Assembly: GCA_000733355.1 (NCBI GenBank)
Contig: JNVV01000004.1
Span: 1,043,046-1,107,045, forward strand
From: Falciphora oryzae
Taxonomy: Eukaryota; Ascomycota; Sordariomycetes; Magnaporthales; Magnaporthaceae
Direction of reading: 5' to 3'
DNA length: 64,000 nucleotides
Shown here: positions 13,493 through 24,689 of the stretch, piece after piece
Numbering within the stretch: position 1 is the stretch's first letter
Layout: the number at the start of each line of letters is the position of its first letter
Translations under genes and position numbers: made by a program
Notes under the pieces: model-generated
Told to the model about the DNA's origin: nothing
The model's database searches: none
Seen by the model: only the letters and a program-made list of their open reading frames with translations

Positions 13493-13644
13493 TCTCAACT
13501 GTGCTCACTCTCGGCAATCCATTCGACGACGTTTATAGAAAGCACCGTCCCAGATAGCGCTGGAGGGCTGCTCACAGTTCGGTCTCACCTCGGCCGTATC
13601 CGACCACGGGAATAGGAAGACTCACAGGCAGCCCCAGCCTGGTT

Positions 13645-13657
13645 CGGGTCCTGTCCG
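13645..13657. promoter_or_regulatory. CGG-N7-CCG site 1 upstream of MFS gene
   Basis: The sequence reads CGGGTCCTGTCCG, an inverted CGG pair with a 7-base gap, of the kind bound by Zn(II)2Cys6 dimers. It lies about 0.77 kb before the transporter ATG. Function is inferred. Confidence 0.35.
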
Positions 13658-13685
13658 GGGCTATGCGTGGTAGCCACGTTCACCT

Positions 13686-13710
13686 AAAAAAAAAAAAAAA
13701 AAAAAAAAAA
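13686..13710. repeat. Poly(A) tract
   Basis: 25 consecutive A on the plus strand, in the MFS upstream region. Confidence 0.9.
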
Positions 13711-14006
13711 CGATACACCAAAAAGAAGCGACCTTCATCGCCGTTCCCAACCTCCCATATCTCCGCAAACCCATAGGATAAAGAAAAATTTAGCCAATCT
13801 ACGTGTTATCACTACGTGCAGGCACTTCGAAATATATTTTTTAAATTGTAAAAAGATATGGAACTACTACTTTTAGCAGGTTGCTTATAGCTACTGACAT
13901 TCTTTTGGGAAAATGTAGGACGAAGCACCCACCTGTTGGTGTATCGTTTTTTTCTAGGTCAGCGTGGTGGCCAACGCGACTGCGGGATGTTTCCCTGGTC
14001 CTGATT

Positions 14007-14019
14007 CGGACCATTTCCG
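14007..14019. promoter_or_regulatory. CGG-N7-CCG site 2 upstream of MFS gene
   Basis: The sequence reads CGGACCATTTCCG, preceded by ATT as in site 3. It is about 0.4 kb before the transporter ATG. Function is inferred from the repeated spacing. Confidence 0.4.
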
Positions 14020-14070
14020 GGGTCGATGTGGGAACTAACACGGCGCTGGGATAACGCCCTCAGCATGATT

Positions 14071-14083
14071 CGGACCTTGTCCG
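14071..14083. promoter_or_regulatory. CGG-N7-CCG site 3 upstream of MFS gene
   Basis: The sequence reads CGGACCTTGTCCG, a perfect five-base inverted repeat (CGGAC/GTCCG) around CTT. It is about 0.34 kb before the transporter ATG and 64 bases from site 2. Confidence 0.45.
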
Positions 14084-14422
14084 GGCACACGACCCCCAGG
14101 ATGTTGCCCCAGTTCCCCGCACAGAGTGATCCATGGGTCCCCCATCTGTGCAGGGACAGGACCTTCTTACACGGCCAGGAAGCGCGATCTAGTGCTGCCA
14201 TTCCCGGTTTATGTTACTGGGTGGCACGGTGGTCGCTGACTGCCGGGGAAAGGCCCGGCTGGTGCTGGGGAAGCAGGGGCAAAGGTTTCTGCGCGATGCC
14301 ACCTACGGCAGGCCAGGCTATAATTATCCCGTCTGTCCGGGTGCTTGACAGCCCTCCCTGTTGGCCGTTTATCCCTAGCGGGCGGCTGTTTTGCGAGGAG
14401 ATATCACAGCAAAGTCGGCAAG

Positions 14423-16262
14423 ATGACGAGACCAAACATGATCAAGGCCACCAAGAAGGCCATCCAAGACAGCCCGCGGGAGATCTTCAACTGGTATCTC
14501 TTGGTCTGTACCTGGATCTGGAGTTTCTCCGGCGTGGCCAAGGGCTTCGACGAAGGTGAGCCGGGCCGGGGCGTCCCTTGTCATCCTCCAAGCCTCCCAA
14601 GCAACACTAGCCTCTGGGCGCTTGACTTACTAACTGGCCGACGCACAGGCAACATCGCGTCCCTCGTCATCGTGCCCATCTTCCGCAAACGTTTCGGCAT
14701 CGACAAGCAATCCGAGGCCGACTACGCCAACACAAAGGGCTGGATCGTCGCTATCGCTACCACCGGCGCCGTCTTTGGCTGTCTGACTTGCGTGTGGCTC
14801 ACCCAGCGCCTCGGCCGCACGCGCACCTTTCAATTCTTTACGCTCATTTACATCGCCGGCGTCCTGGGCCAGGCCTTTAGCAACGGCAATTTGGCTGCTC
14901 TCTATGCGACGCGTGTCATCTCCGGTATTGGCATCGGCGCGACCACGGTTCTCCCATCCGGTTAGATGCTCCAATGCTCCAAAGGCCCCTGGACGGGGCC
15001 GCCATGCCACGCCCTGCGCTTCTCATACTAACAAGCCTACCCCTGGACTAGTCTACATCACCGAGATCGCGCCGCAGTCCATCCGCGGCCTGCTGACGCT
15101 GCAGTACACGTGCTGCCAGCAGCTGGGCGTCGTCTTCGGCTTCTTCTTCAACTACGGCATCACGCGCTACCATGCCGACACGGACGTGCAGTGGATGCTG
15201 CCCACGGCGCTGCAGGCGGTCCCGGCCATCACCTGGGGTCTCGGGACCCTGTTCACGCCCGAGACGCCGCGGTTCCTGCTGATGCAGGGCAAGCGGTCCA
15301 AGGCGCTGGCCACGCTGTGCCGGTTCAGGGGCCTGCCCGAGGACCACGAGTTCATCCAGGCCGAGTTCCAGGGCATGGAGACGCAGCTCAACCACGAGAT
15401 CGAGGTGGTCGCCGGCGCGGGCACCTGGGACCTCGTGCGCGAGACCTTTGCCGGCAAGCCCAACCGCCGGCGCTTTATTTTGATGCTCGCCTGTCACGTC
15501 TTCGGCCAATGGTCCGGCGCCAATGCCATCACCCAGTACAGCCCCACCATCTTCGGCTACCTGGGCGTCCAGGGCACCGAGTCGCGCTTCCTGGCCACGG
15601 GCATGTACGCGGTGCTCAAGTTCGTCACCGTCCTGCTCTTCTCGGTGTTCGTCATCGACTTCATCGGCCGCCGCCGCTCGCTCATGACGGGCATCGCGCT
15701 GCAGATCGTCACGCTCGCCTACGTCGGCGCGTACCTGGGCGCCACCAACGGCCGCACCGTCGCCCAGATAGAGGCCGACCCGCAGGCCATGGCGGCCAGC
15801 CGCGGCGCCATCGCCGCCATCTACCTGCACGCCGTCGCCTGGTCCATCGGCTGGTTCTCGATCCCGTACCTCGTCTCGGCCGAGGTGTTCCCGCTGCGCA
15901 TCCGGTCCATCAACATGTCGGTGCTCATGGCGGTCCACTGGGCCATGTACTTTGGCTGCAGCAGGGCCATGCCGTCGCTGCTGGCCGCCACGGACCGCTA
16001 CGGCGCCTTCATCTTCTTCCTGTGCATCTGCTCCATCTCGCTCGTCTACGTCTACCTGGCCCTCCCCGAGACGTCGGGCCGCTCGCTCGAGAGCATGGAC
16101 AAGCTGTTCGACACGCCCTGGCACCAGGTCCACAAGATCGCCTACCCGACCGCCGAGGACCTCAAGCCGGCCGCCCGCGAGGTCATGATGTCCGACGACG
16201 AGTCGCCCAAGGGCCGAGGCTCGGAGGGCTCGAGGAAGCATGTCGAGAATAACCGTGTGTAA
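14423..16262 (+). CDS. MFS sugar-porter-type transporter
   Basis: This is a plasma-membrane proton symporter or facilitator of the sugar porter family; the substrate cannot be told from sequence. Exons are 14423-14555, 14649-14960 and 15052-16262. Introns are 93 and 91 bp (the second with branch ACTAAC), and phases close to 551 aa. Family motifs are visible: GFDEG in TM1, RLGRTRT in the loop after TM2, PETPRFLL before the central loop, GQWSGANAITQYSP in TM7, FIGRRRS after TM8 and LPETSGRSLESMDKLF after TM12. The start ATG at 14423 has a good context (CAAGATGAC); an in-frame ATG at 14345 would add residues unlike the family. The codon use is strongly GC-ending. The three CGG-N7-CCG sites upstream suggest pathway-specific control by a zinc-cluster regulator. 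Confidence 0.93.
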
Positions 16263-17023
16263 TACTATGTGTCGGCAAGGTTATGCGTGGCTGCTTCCTA
16301 GCACATAGGTACCTACCTAGGTAGGTACCTCTGCATCTATGCAGCCGCTCTATCCGTGTCGGCATGTTCCTATATACCAACTGCCGAGTGCCAGACAAGA
16401 AATAAAGCCAGCTCGAGCTGCTCTTTCCACCTCTATGCCAATTGCCAACATCAGTGCTACCTTGTGCAGAACCCTGCTTCTCCCAGCCTCCCTCTATTGG
16501 CCCCATAAGCCACGAGGGAACGCAAGCCAAGAGCGGGGAAAGCATCCTGAAATCGTTCTCCCCAAAAACGTAGTCAGTCAGACGCCATGGTGCAACCAGC
16601 GACGGGGGCTCATGCCAGGGTTTGGCCCCGGACCGAGGCCGGTGGAGATCCTGGAATGTGGGGATATCTCGGGGCCAGTCCGACGAAGCCATGGCAGTGT
16701 ATTTTTCGATAGCCCGAGTAACGCATGTTAAGATTCTTCAATATCTTAGCTTGGCAGGATTTGGTGTTATGAGTCAACGCTTGATCCGTGCAGTGCATCT
16801 TATTCGGTTATTCAATAGGATTATCACAAGCTACCTAAATTACCTAACCTATGAACCCTTCCAGCTATTGATACTCCCTCCACCCTATTTTAGCTCTCCC
16901 ATCTATCCAACAAGTGTGGAGCCCATGCACCAGACCAACAAAACATTTTATCCGTCTCTGAGGAACTACGGAAAACTACATGAACGCTTAGCAGGCAGGA
17001 TGACCCGCTGTCATCATGTTCAC
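16263..17023. other. Intergenic after MFS gene
   Basis: This holds a perfect 24-base palindrome at 16307-16330 built from AGGTACCTACCT and its complement, just after the transporter stop. No gene is supported between here and the stop of the next gene at 17024. Confidence 0.55.
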
Positions 17024-19139
17024 CTATGCGTTCAGTCTCTCCGGACGCTTCCCTTCGGCTCTACCGGAAGCACGCTTGGTTTGGTGACCATCCAGGATCA
17101 AGCTCTTAAAATCGCCAATAAACCGTCTCCCGGAGATACCCACCTCTTTTGTCTCGACTTTAAGTTGCATGTCCTAGTAAAAATGAACCAGGTTCCAAAG
17201 TTAGCTTAGGTCAACTTATCAATGCCGACTAGGAACAGGCAATTTAGCTCAGAAAACCATAGGGGATGATGTACTCACTTACCAGAGACGTGATGAACTT
17301 CCTTGCTGAGCTCTCGTCACTGGGGGTAGATACCAGGGCTGGCGTCTCCTTGTTCAGAGGGTCCCTAATCTCGCGTGCGACTTCGTCTCCCGGGCCCTGC
17401 TCGAGGATCTTTGCTATCCCCTCTTCCATCTTGGTTGCCTCCAGGTACCGCTCCTTTCTCACAGGCTCGCATCTCAGCCTATCCAGGATCTCAGCTCTCG
17501 TAGTGTCTACCTTCTTCACAAAGTTCTTGTCTTCCGGCCGCGACGCGGCGAGGGCCTCGATGTGGATGACGAGCAGCCAGAGTTTCGTCGTCAGTGTCTG
17601 GGGGTGGTTCTTGCCGAGGCGCAACTCCTGTGCGAGGAAGATTTCTTCAGACATCCGCTCAATATCTGCCCAGGATGGTGGCGCAGACGCGTCAGGCTTG
17701 TCAGGTTTCGCCAGGCCTCGCTCCGGCGCCAAATCCAGGGGTACCCAGATTCCCATGGTCAAGGTGGTGATGAGGAGCTCCCTCTTGGCCGAGAAATTCC
17801 CCTGAAATCATTCTCTGAGGCATGCGGATCCAGGCGGCTCTCCGCTCGGTTTAGAAACTCCTCTGCACGTTGAGTATCGCCCAAACTCCAGTAAAGTTTG
17901 GCCTTCTTGATATCGGCGGATGGTTTGTTTGGGCTATCCGACAAGCTCACGGAAGAGTGTCTCCTGGAGGAGTCTGAGTGGCATGGCGGCAAGACAGCGC
18001 CTTTCGCAGGAAGACTGGATGCTAGCTGGTGCGGTGAGAGCAGCGCCTGATATCTGCTGACATCCCGGGAGGGGACTGCCAAGCTGTGAGCTCCTGCCGA
18101 GTTTAGGGAGATGCGAATAGGTCGTCTATGTGATGCTTCAGCAGGAGGGCGGAAGGTGAAAGATTCAATGACAATGTTCGTAAAATCGCCTGGCGCGTTC
18201 CAGCCCGGCCGCGCCTCATGCGAACTCCTCCGGAAGAGACTGGTCAGTCCCCGCACTCCCATGCGAATCATTCCCACGTACCATCCCCCTCTTGCTTGTT
18301 GCCAGTAAGTTGGTACTTCAAAACAGGTTCCGGGAGCTGAGGCCCCTGCCGCGTATGTTCGTCTCCCGCAGCGCCCGATCGTTTGCCAAGCATTTTGGTT
18401 ATTCGAGGGATGACTTTGGGGTCCAGGTTCAAGAACCTCTTGTCTATTTCTTGCAGTTCCTCGAAAAAGCCAGTAATTGCAGTTTGCTTAGGGTTATCGA
18501 GGATCGTTGGCAAGTGCTCGCGGTACAGGGTCTGATCATGGTACAGGTTCAATGCCTCTGATATCACATCGGAGACATCATCAATGAAGATGACGGATCG
18601 TGTTCTCAGGACGGTTGCCCGGCTGCTCTGGTCCCAAATTAGGTATTTGATGACCCAACATCCTAGGCCGTGCCCGATGAGCACAAAGGTTGGCATGTCG
18701 GCATCTTGGGGCTGCGCAGTGGCCTCGAATTTTTCCCTCGAGCCTGGTCGTGGGGTTGGCTGGGGCGCGTGACAATTTCGTAAAAGGCGGCCAAGTTCTC
18801 TTGCCTCCTCCTCGAACGTGGACTTGCCGACGAGAAGGTCAGTGTTGCGGAATTTATATTGACCGACCTGTGCATCGTGCCTCTTGAACGACTAGTTCTT
18901 GGATGCCCCGTGCGCCACCTCCTCCACCCCGTGGCGAAATGTGACTTGGACTTTTTCAAGCCGTGACTGCCGTGGACGATTACGACGTGAATATTCGCAC
19001 TCCCAGGCTCTTCCTGTCGGTCGATGGGCCCAGACTCGTTGGTCGATGTGGTTGCCCATGTGTGTGCGCGCTCGTTTTGCGTGCTCCCCCCTGCCAATTG
19101 GGGCGTAGTTTTGCTGGCCATGGGGAGATCAGTTGCCAT
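17024..19139 (-). pseudogene. Degenerate alpha/beta-hydrolase-like (serine-esterase/NACHT-associated type) gene
   Basis: Read from the ATG at 19139, the protein begins with a Ser/Thr-rich stretch, then IHVVIVHGSHG. Coherent coding continues in another frame from about 18960 (VQVTFRHGVEEVAHG), is cut by TAG 18892-18894, and resumes in the same frame through STFEEEARELGRLLRN and FVLIGHGLGCWVIKYLI, the nucleophile-elbow region. The frame changes again near 18281-18240 and near 17800. The last two blocks (ADIKKAKLYWSLGDTQRAEEF and SAKRELLITTLTMGIWVP) are helical and resemble TPR-type repeats. A genuine intron at 17282-17174 (GTAAGT...ACTAG) joins in phase to a final 49-residue exon ending in TAG at 17026-17024. 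Introns could explain one break, but not the stop plus all shifts. The elbow has His (GHGLG) where an esterase has Ser, as in some fungal relatives. Biochemical role unknown. Confidence 0.6.
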
Positions 19140-19475
19140 TCGGGTGCTTGGCTGGGCAATGAAGTTCCCAACCCGGTTTATCCGAAAGGTTAAGCAGAAT
19201 GAATGCTGCCGCAGCCGGCTAGAAGCTACAGGCGTGTCCTAGAATAGGTTGAGACAATTGATATTGTCGGAGAATCTCGCGTATAACAGTCAGGGCCCTT
19301 TCAGAAAGATGGGTGCCGGCAACGTGAGGAGGTTTAGGTGCCAGTCGAGGAAGGGCGAGATTCTTTTTTCCACTTCTCCCTTTTTTTTTCTACGGGGATC
19401 AACCAGTAGGATAGCACCGAAACAAAGTCAAGGGCCTGGATGGCGCCACGTAGAAGGCGGCTTAATTACCTTGCC
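19140..19475. other. Intergenic flank of the transposon nest
   Basis: No gene is seen. A short T tract lies at 19379-19389. The AATGAC at 19476-19481 immediately following is the left target duplication of the nested TIR element. Confidence 0.5.
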
Positions 19476-19675
19476 AATGACTAAGGGCAGGTTTGGTGGT
19501 AAATGGTTTTTTTGGTTTTTCGTTTTTTGCTAGTTTTTTGGTGCTTGAAAATCCCTTTACCAACAAGTGCATTTAGAGCTTAAAACGTTTGGTTAAAAAA
19601 GAACTAGTTAATTAACAGTTAAAAATTTGTTTTTATCAAGTTTTGTAAAAATTACATCAGATTTAAATTTGGAAA

Positions 19676-19950
19676 TGTAAGGAGGCCCGTCGCGATAGAG
19701 AGGGTCGCCAGAGGAGGGTCTCAGCCTCCCTGGTGGGGCTGCGCCCTGTGGAGGCCTGAGACACCCAGACACGTGACGGGGCCCAAAGGGCCATGCTACT
19801 TAGGCGGCTTGGTTGAGGCAATCCGACGATTGCTACAACCAAGCTGAAGTTGTCGTATCTACCCTATAGCAATATAGGACTTCTACCCCCTAATTACCGT
19901 CTGGTATTATCGTGATCACTTCGTACAAGCCTTCGGCTTACCTCGTGACA
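19676..19950 (+). repeat. 5' LTR of outer element
   Basis: This is 275 bp, starting TGTAAGGAGGCCCGTCGCG and ending CCTCGTGACA. Comparison by eye with the 3' copy gives 20 differences, all transitions and none at CpG. Confidence 0.95.
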
Positions 19951-20060
19951 TTCTTCAGCTTTTACACCCTTTTTGGGAGTACGAGCTGATCACTATGGTC
20001 CAAGACGGTTAATCGAACGCGACACCCGGAAAGCCAGCCCCGACGGGGTTACGCCCTCCG

Positions 20061-21780
20061 GTGATAACGGTAATGAGGCTTACAACGCGCTTACAAACGG
20101 TACGTCGTGAGCCGGCACCCCCGCCCGCCGAAACCGCGTTTAACCAATTTAAGCAGGACCTACGAAACCTTATACAGGAAGGGGGCAGCGGCGCCTTCCG
20201 CGACCTCCTGGATCGCGTTAGCCGCCATTCGCAAAAGCGAACCCGACCCGTTAATCGGGCCTCCGCCTTTACCCACGACCCCGATTCCGAAAAAAACGTC
20301 GATTACGTATACGAAAACCGACGTAACCTCGTTAATCGTCGCAAAAAGGAGCCCCCGCGCAAAAAATACGGTCCCCCGAAACCCGAGCATAAGGAAGGAC
20401 GGTATTAAAAATACCGATAAAAGGAGTTAACGATGCGAGGAGCCCGATCTCTAAAGCGCGACGAACCCCGATCCCGTAGCCCTTCTAGCTACGGATTTAA
20501 GGACATTTTCCGCAACTTACGATCTTTTTATCACACCTACCGCATAAGGTCGGACCAATCGCGCGCTCCAATTTGACGTTTCGAGTCCCCCGAACCGGAC
20601 GACCGCCGCCTTATAAAGGAATACCGCGACGGAAGCACGGCCTAAATGATAGAACTTTTTCGAAAAATCCTATCATCCAGATCCCGAAACCACGCCCTTA
20701 TACCGCGTTATAACAGACCCCCGAAGTATAGCGTTAATACTTTTAAGGCTAACGCCACCCCTTTGGAGGTGAGGAACTGGGTTTAAAGCATTAAAAAAGG
20801 GAATGCGTTATACGATAGCGCCCCCGATTGGGTGCAAGTAATTTGGGCAATGCCTTCGTTATATTACGAAATAGCCGCCAATTAGAGGACTTACGCCGAG
20901 GGGCTGTACGGTTTAGCTAAATCCTACTAGTAGCTATGGACGGATTTCGTTAACTACTTCGAAAAGGGACGAATCGACCCGACTATCCAAATCCATTATA
21001 GCTGGATTAGCTACAAGCAGTTACACCAGGGTTATTAAAAATCCCCGGTATCGTTCTTTACCAAATAGCAAATATTAGTATAAAAGATTGAACTTAAAGC
21101 TTCGTGGATGGACCTTTAGCAGCTATTTCGCCTATCGAAAAAGTTTTCCTTCCATTTGCAAAATTGGTTAAGTTGGTAGCCGACGCGCAAACCAATTAGG
21201 ACACTTTTAAAAACGTTGCTAACGCAGCCGAAAGGAAATGGGCTGTTAAAAAGGGCAAGCCTTCCGGTAAAACGTTCGAGTATCGCTAATCCCAAAAGCT
21301 TTATAGGAATTAGCACCTTTTAAGATACCACTCCCGAGGAAGGGACGGACGAAAAGGACGGCTTAACCGGCAAAATAACCGCCGGCTTAACGGCCGTAAT
21401 AATTCGCGCCGTTTCGACTTCAAACGGCAGGACTCCCGCCGTTATAAAAAAAGGTTAGGAAATTATCAATTCCCTAAATCCAGCACGCCCTAAGCAAAAA
21501 AGCTATCGAGCTACGACGGCAAAGCCAAACGAGCAAACCATACGGGACCGAAGCCCGGGATATGCTACAATTGTGGAAAAACGGGTTATTAGGCCGCTAA
21601 TTGCCTTGCCAAACTTAAAAAGGTAAAAGCAATCGACGTTTAGTACCCCGAAAACGACGAACTCGATTACGACCGTAAAAGTAACGGCAGCGGCGAAAAC
21701 GAGCATGCCTTAGCTCGAAACGACCGTTATTATTCCCAAATAAAATATAACGATAAGTCGGGAAACGAAGACAGCCGTTA
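20061..21780 (+). pseudogene. gag remnant of outer element
   Basis: The N-terminal part is still open for 115 codons (20061-20408; FNQFKQDLRNLIQEGGSGAF). After that, stops are frequent in every frame. Near 21558-21600 a zinc knuckle is recognisable as CYNCGKTGY then a stop then AANC. The expected His is Tyr and the expected Gln is TAG, both of which are single C-to-T changes. The nucleocapsid motif is therefore inactive as written. Confidence 0.7.
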
Positions 21781-22389
21781 AACGACCCCTACTTTCGCGG
21801 CTTTAACATTTTTAACATAAAGGCTATGGCCGTTCCTTTAGGACGGGTATAAACGTTTAAACGACAAAACGATAAGTTAAAGTGCTAATAAACCTAAATA
21901 TAAACGCCGTAACGAATATAGTAAGCTATAAATTTATTAGGAAGTTTAAATTTCCCGCGGCTTTCGAATTGATCCCCGAGCTTATTAGAATTTAAAGCGC
22001 ACTTATTAAATGTTATAAGGCTTATTACATTATTTTAAAAGCCTAAAATCGAAAGGGCCAAAAGCGGACCATTACCGCGCTATTTTACGCTATCCGCAGG
22101 AATGCGAACGTATTAAATATTTTTATTAGGCATTTTACAATAGCCCAAAAAAGTATTAACTTATTTAACGCCGACCAGTCCTGGGAATTTGAAACGATAC
22201 GCGTTTTTAACCCAAATAATTGGGCGGCCGCCGTTGTTTCGGGCTTACTAATATACTAAATGCAGCTAACGAAGGCCGTTATCGGGCATATTACGGTAAC
22301 GTATTACTAGCTTAATGCATACGAGCTTACGGTCCCTTTATTTAATGATAAGGACGAAAAAAAGCTGGCCGAACCCTTTAACCCGCGCC

Positions 22390-24103
22390 TTTAAACCTAT
22401 GCTAACGTGTTTTCGAACCGACGGGCTAAAGCACTTCCATTGCTAGAAAGAGCGGAATACGCTATCGAATTAGAAAAAAGGACCAAACCCCTAATGGGCG
22501 CCCTATACCCAACTTCGGAAAAGCAAATAGTAGCGTTAAAGGAATACCTCCAAAAAAACCTGGCTTTGGGAAGGGTTAACCCCTCCGAGGCCGACGCAGG
22601 ATCCCCCGTGCTGTTCGTCCTTAAAAAGGACGGCACGTTGCGTTTATGCGTCGATTACCGCGCCTTTAACCGAATCACTCGCAAAAACCGATATCCCCTG
22701 CCGCTTATTTTTAATTTAATAAATAGGCTGGCAAAAGCGAGGTGGTTTTCTAAACTGGATTTAAAGGACGCATATTATCGCATCCGGATTAAAAAGCAAA
22801 ATTAATGGAAAATAGCTTTCCGTACCAAATACGGGCTGTTTAAATACACTGTTATGCCTTTCGGATTAACTAACGCCCCGTTAACGTTTTAAACCTACAT
22901 GCATCGAGCGCTGGCAAGGCTAATAAACCACATTTACGTGGTATATTTCGACGATATCATCGTATTTTCCCAAACTAAAGAAAAGCACGAAATGTATGTA
23001 AAGCAAATTTTAAAACGACTCCAGCTATACGAGCTATACGCAAAGCAGTCCAAATGCAAGTTTTTCTAAAACCACGTCAAATTCCTAGGCTTCCGGGTTT
23101 TTAAAGAAAGCATTTCCATAAACCCTAATCGCACAAAAGCCATTTAAAAGTGGCAACCACCCGAATCCTATAGGGACATCCAAATGTTCCTGGGCTTCGC
23201 TAACTTTTACCGCAAATTTATCCCTAGCTATTCGCGCGTGGTCGCACTTATAACCGAGCTGTTTAAAGGCAGCTAAAACGGCAAAAAGAAGGGGATGTTC
23301 GATTGGCCGCCGTCGGCAGCCAAGGCATTCGAAGGATTAAAGGAAGCCTTTGGGAACGCCACCATCTTAAAACATTAGAACCCGATTAAAAAAATACGAG
23401 TGGAAACAAACGCTTCCACGAAAGCCATTTCTAGCATTTTGTCGCAACTAACAAATGGCAGATAGCACCTTATAGCCTTCTACTCCCGCAAACTAACCAA
23501 CGCGGAGCAAAAATGGGCTACGGGCTAGCAGGAGCTGTTAGCGATTATCGAATCGCTGGAGCATTAGCGATAATATTTGGAAGGAGCTTTTAAAATGTTT
23601 ACAATACTAACGGACCACCAAACCCTAAAGGGAGTAATCCAAACACCCGCAAAAAACCTCCGCGGAAAGCTGGCACGTTAGGTATATAAGCTGTCGCAAT
23701 TTAATTTTAATATCGAACATAAAGCAGGCAAAACCAACCCCGCCGATAGTTTATCCAGGAAGCTAAATTATATAGGGGGAAAAATTATATACGAGAACGT
23801 CGTCCCGTCTTTAGTAGCCAAATTGAATTTGCTGCCGCATTTGCCAAATAAATTAACCTAACAAATAGCTACATTAACGATTTAAAAGAACTGTCCAGAT
23901 GTTATAAAGCAATATGTGCAAGCTGCAAAAAAGATTCCGATTCGGGTTCGCGACCTAAAAAAAAGGCAACGCGCCCGCTTAAAAGGGAGTAATTATAACG
24001 TCGACCTTTTAAATTATTTTACCCGAATCGATACCTTTATAAAAAGGAAGGACGAAAAACAAATGCCGTTAAAACCTCGCTTAAAACGGGCACGTTCGGA
24101 AAT
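22390..24103 (+). pseudogene. pol remnant of outer element: reverse transcriptase and RNase H
   Basis: An open piece at 22407-22805 carries Gypsy RT motifs (LFVLKKDGTLRLCVDYRAFN, WFSKLDLKDAYYRIRI). Beyond the stop at 22803, the same frame continues with VMPFGLTNAP, the YFDDIIVFS active-site box and the FLGF...FYRKFIPSYS connection. RNase H follows (ETNAS, LIAFYSRKLTNAEQKW, LTDHQTLKG, HKAGKTNPADSLSR) to about 23780. About a dozen in-frame stops replace Gln or Trp codons. The reading frame is cut at 24103 by the nested element and resumes at 31084. Confidence 0.85.
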
Positions 24104-24389
24104 TGTCACACGGAAGAACCTGTGGACTCACCTAATCGGCCCCACAAAAGGTCCGGGAACCGGTATAGGTGCCTAACGGCCCCGAGGCCCAAAGGCCGAA
24201 GGCCGGAGGGGCAGTGTGAATCATGTATTCAATACTTCGCACGGATCACAAGGTGGTTTATATAAACCCTGCCATCTCCTATGTCCTCCATGAGAGATTC
24301 CTTCTTCCTTAAGCATCTTTTGAGCCCATAGAAAGATTATTTGCAATTTAGAGATTCTTTTTCTAAGCCGTTTTTGACCCCTTGTTACA
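24104..24389 (+). repeat. 5' LTR of inner element
   Basis: 286 bp. It differs from the 3' copy at about 11 sites by eye: 10 transitions, all with the T or A in this copy, and one transversion. This 5' copy is thus the more mutated of the two. Confidence 0.95.
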
Positions 24390-24689
24390 AATAATTTTTC
24401 TACGCTTTGCCCCTTAACGGAAGCCTTACTATCTTTCCTCCTAAGCTTTGGAGAGGCCCTGTCAGTCGGCACCCCCAAGCCCCAACTGTTGCCTTTTTTA
24501 GCGAATAAAACCTTGGGGCCACACCACAGACATTTTAACTGTTACCGGTGTTTTCGAACGGGTGAAAGCGAGAAGAATATATAAGACGGTCGTTTTACTT
24601 TTTCAGTCGCCCTGGCGAAATCACGGGATTCCAAAGGAGGCAGGAAGATTTCCTTTGTACGTTTGGGACTTTACGCTGCCTAGGAATAC

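Larger units (their letters stand above)
13493..14422. other. Upstream region of the MFS transporter
   Basis: This holds a 25-base A tract (13686-13710), an AT-rich stretch around 13770-13870, and three CGG-N7-CCG sites listed separately. I see no gene. Confidence 0.5.

Noticed and set aside
15048..16241. Long minus-strand and third-frame ORFs (380-397 codons)
   Set aside because: Shadows of the GC-rich MFS coding exon; His/Arg/Pro-rich translations.
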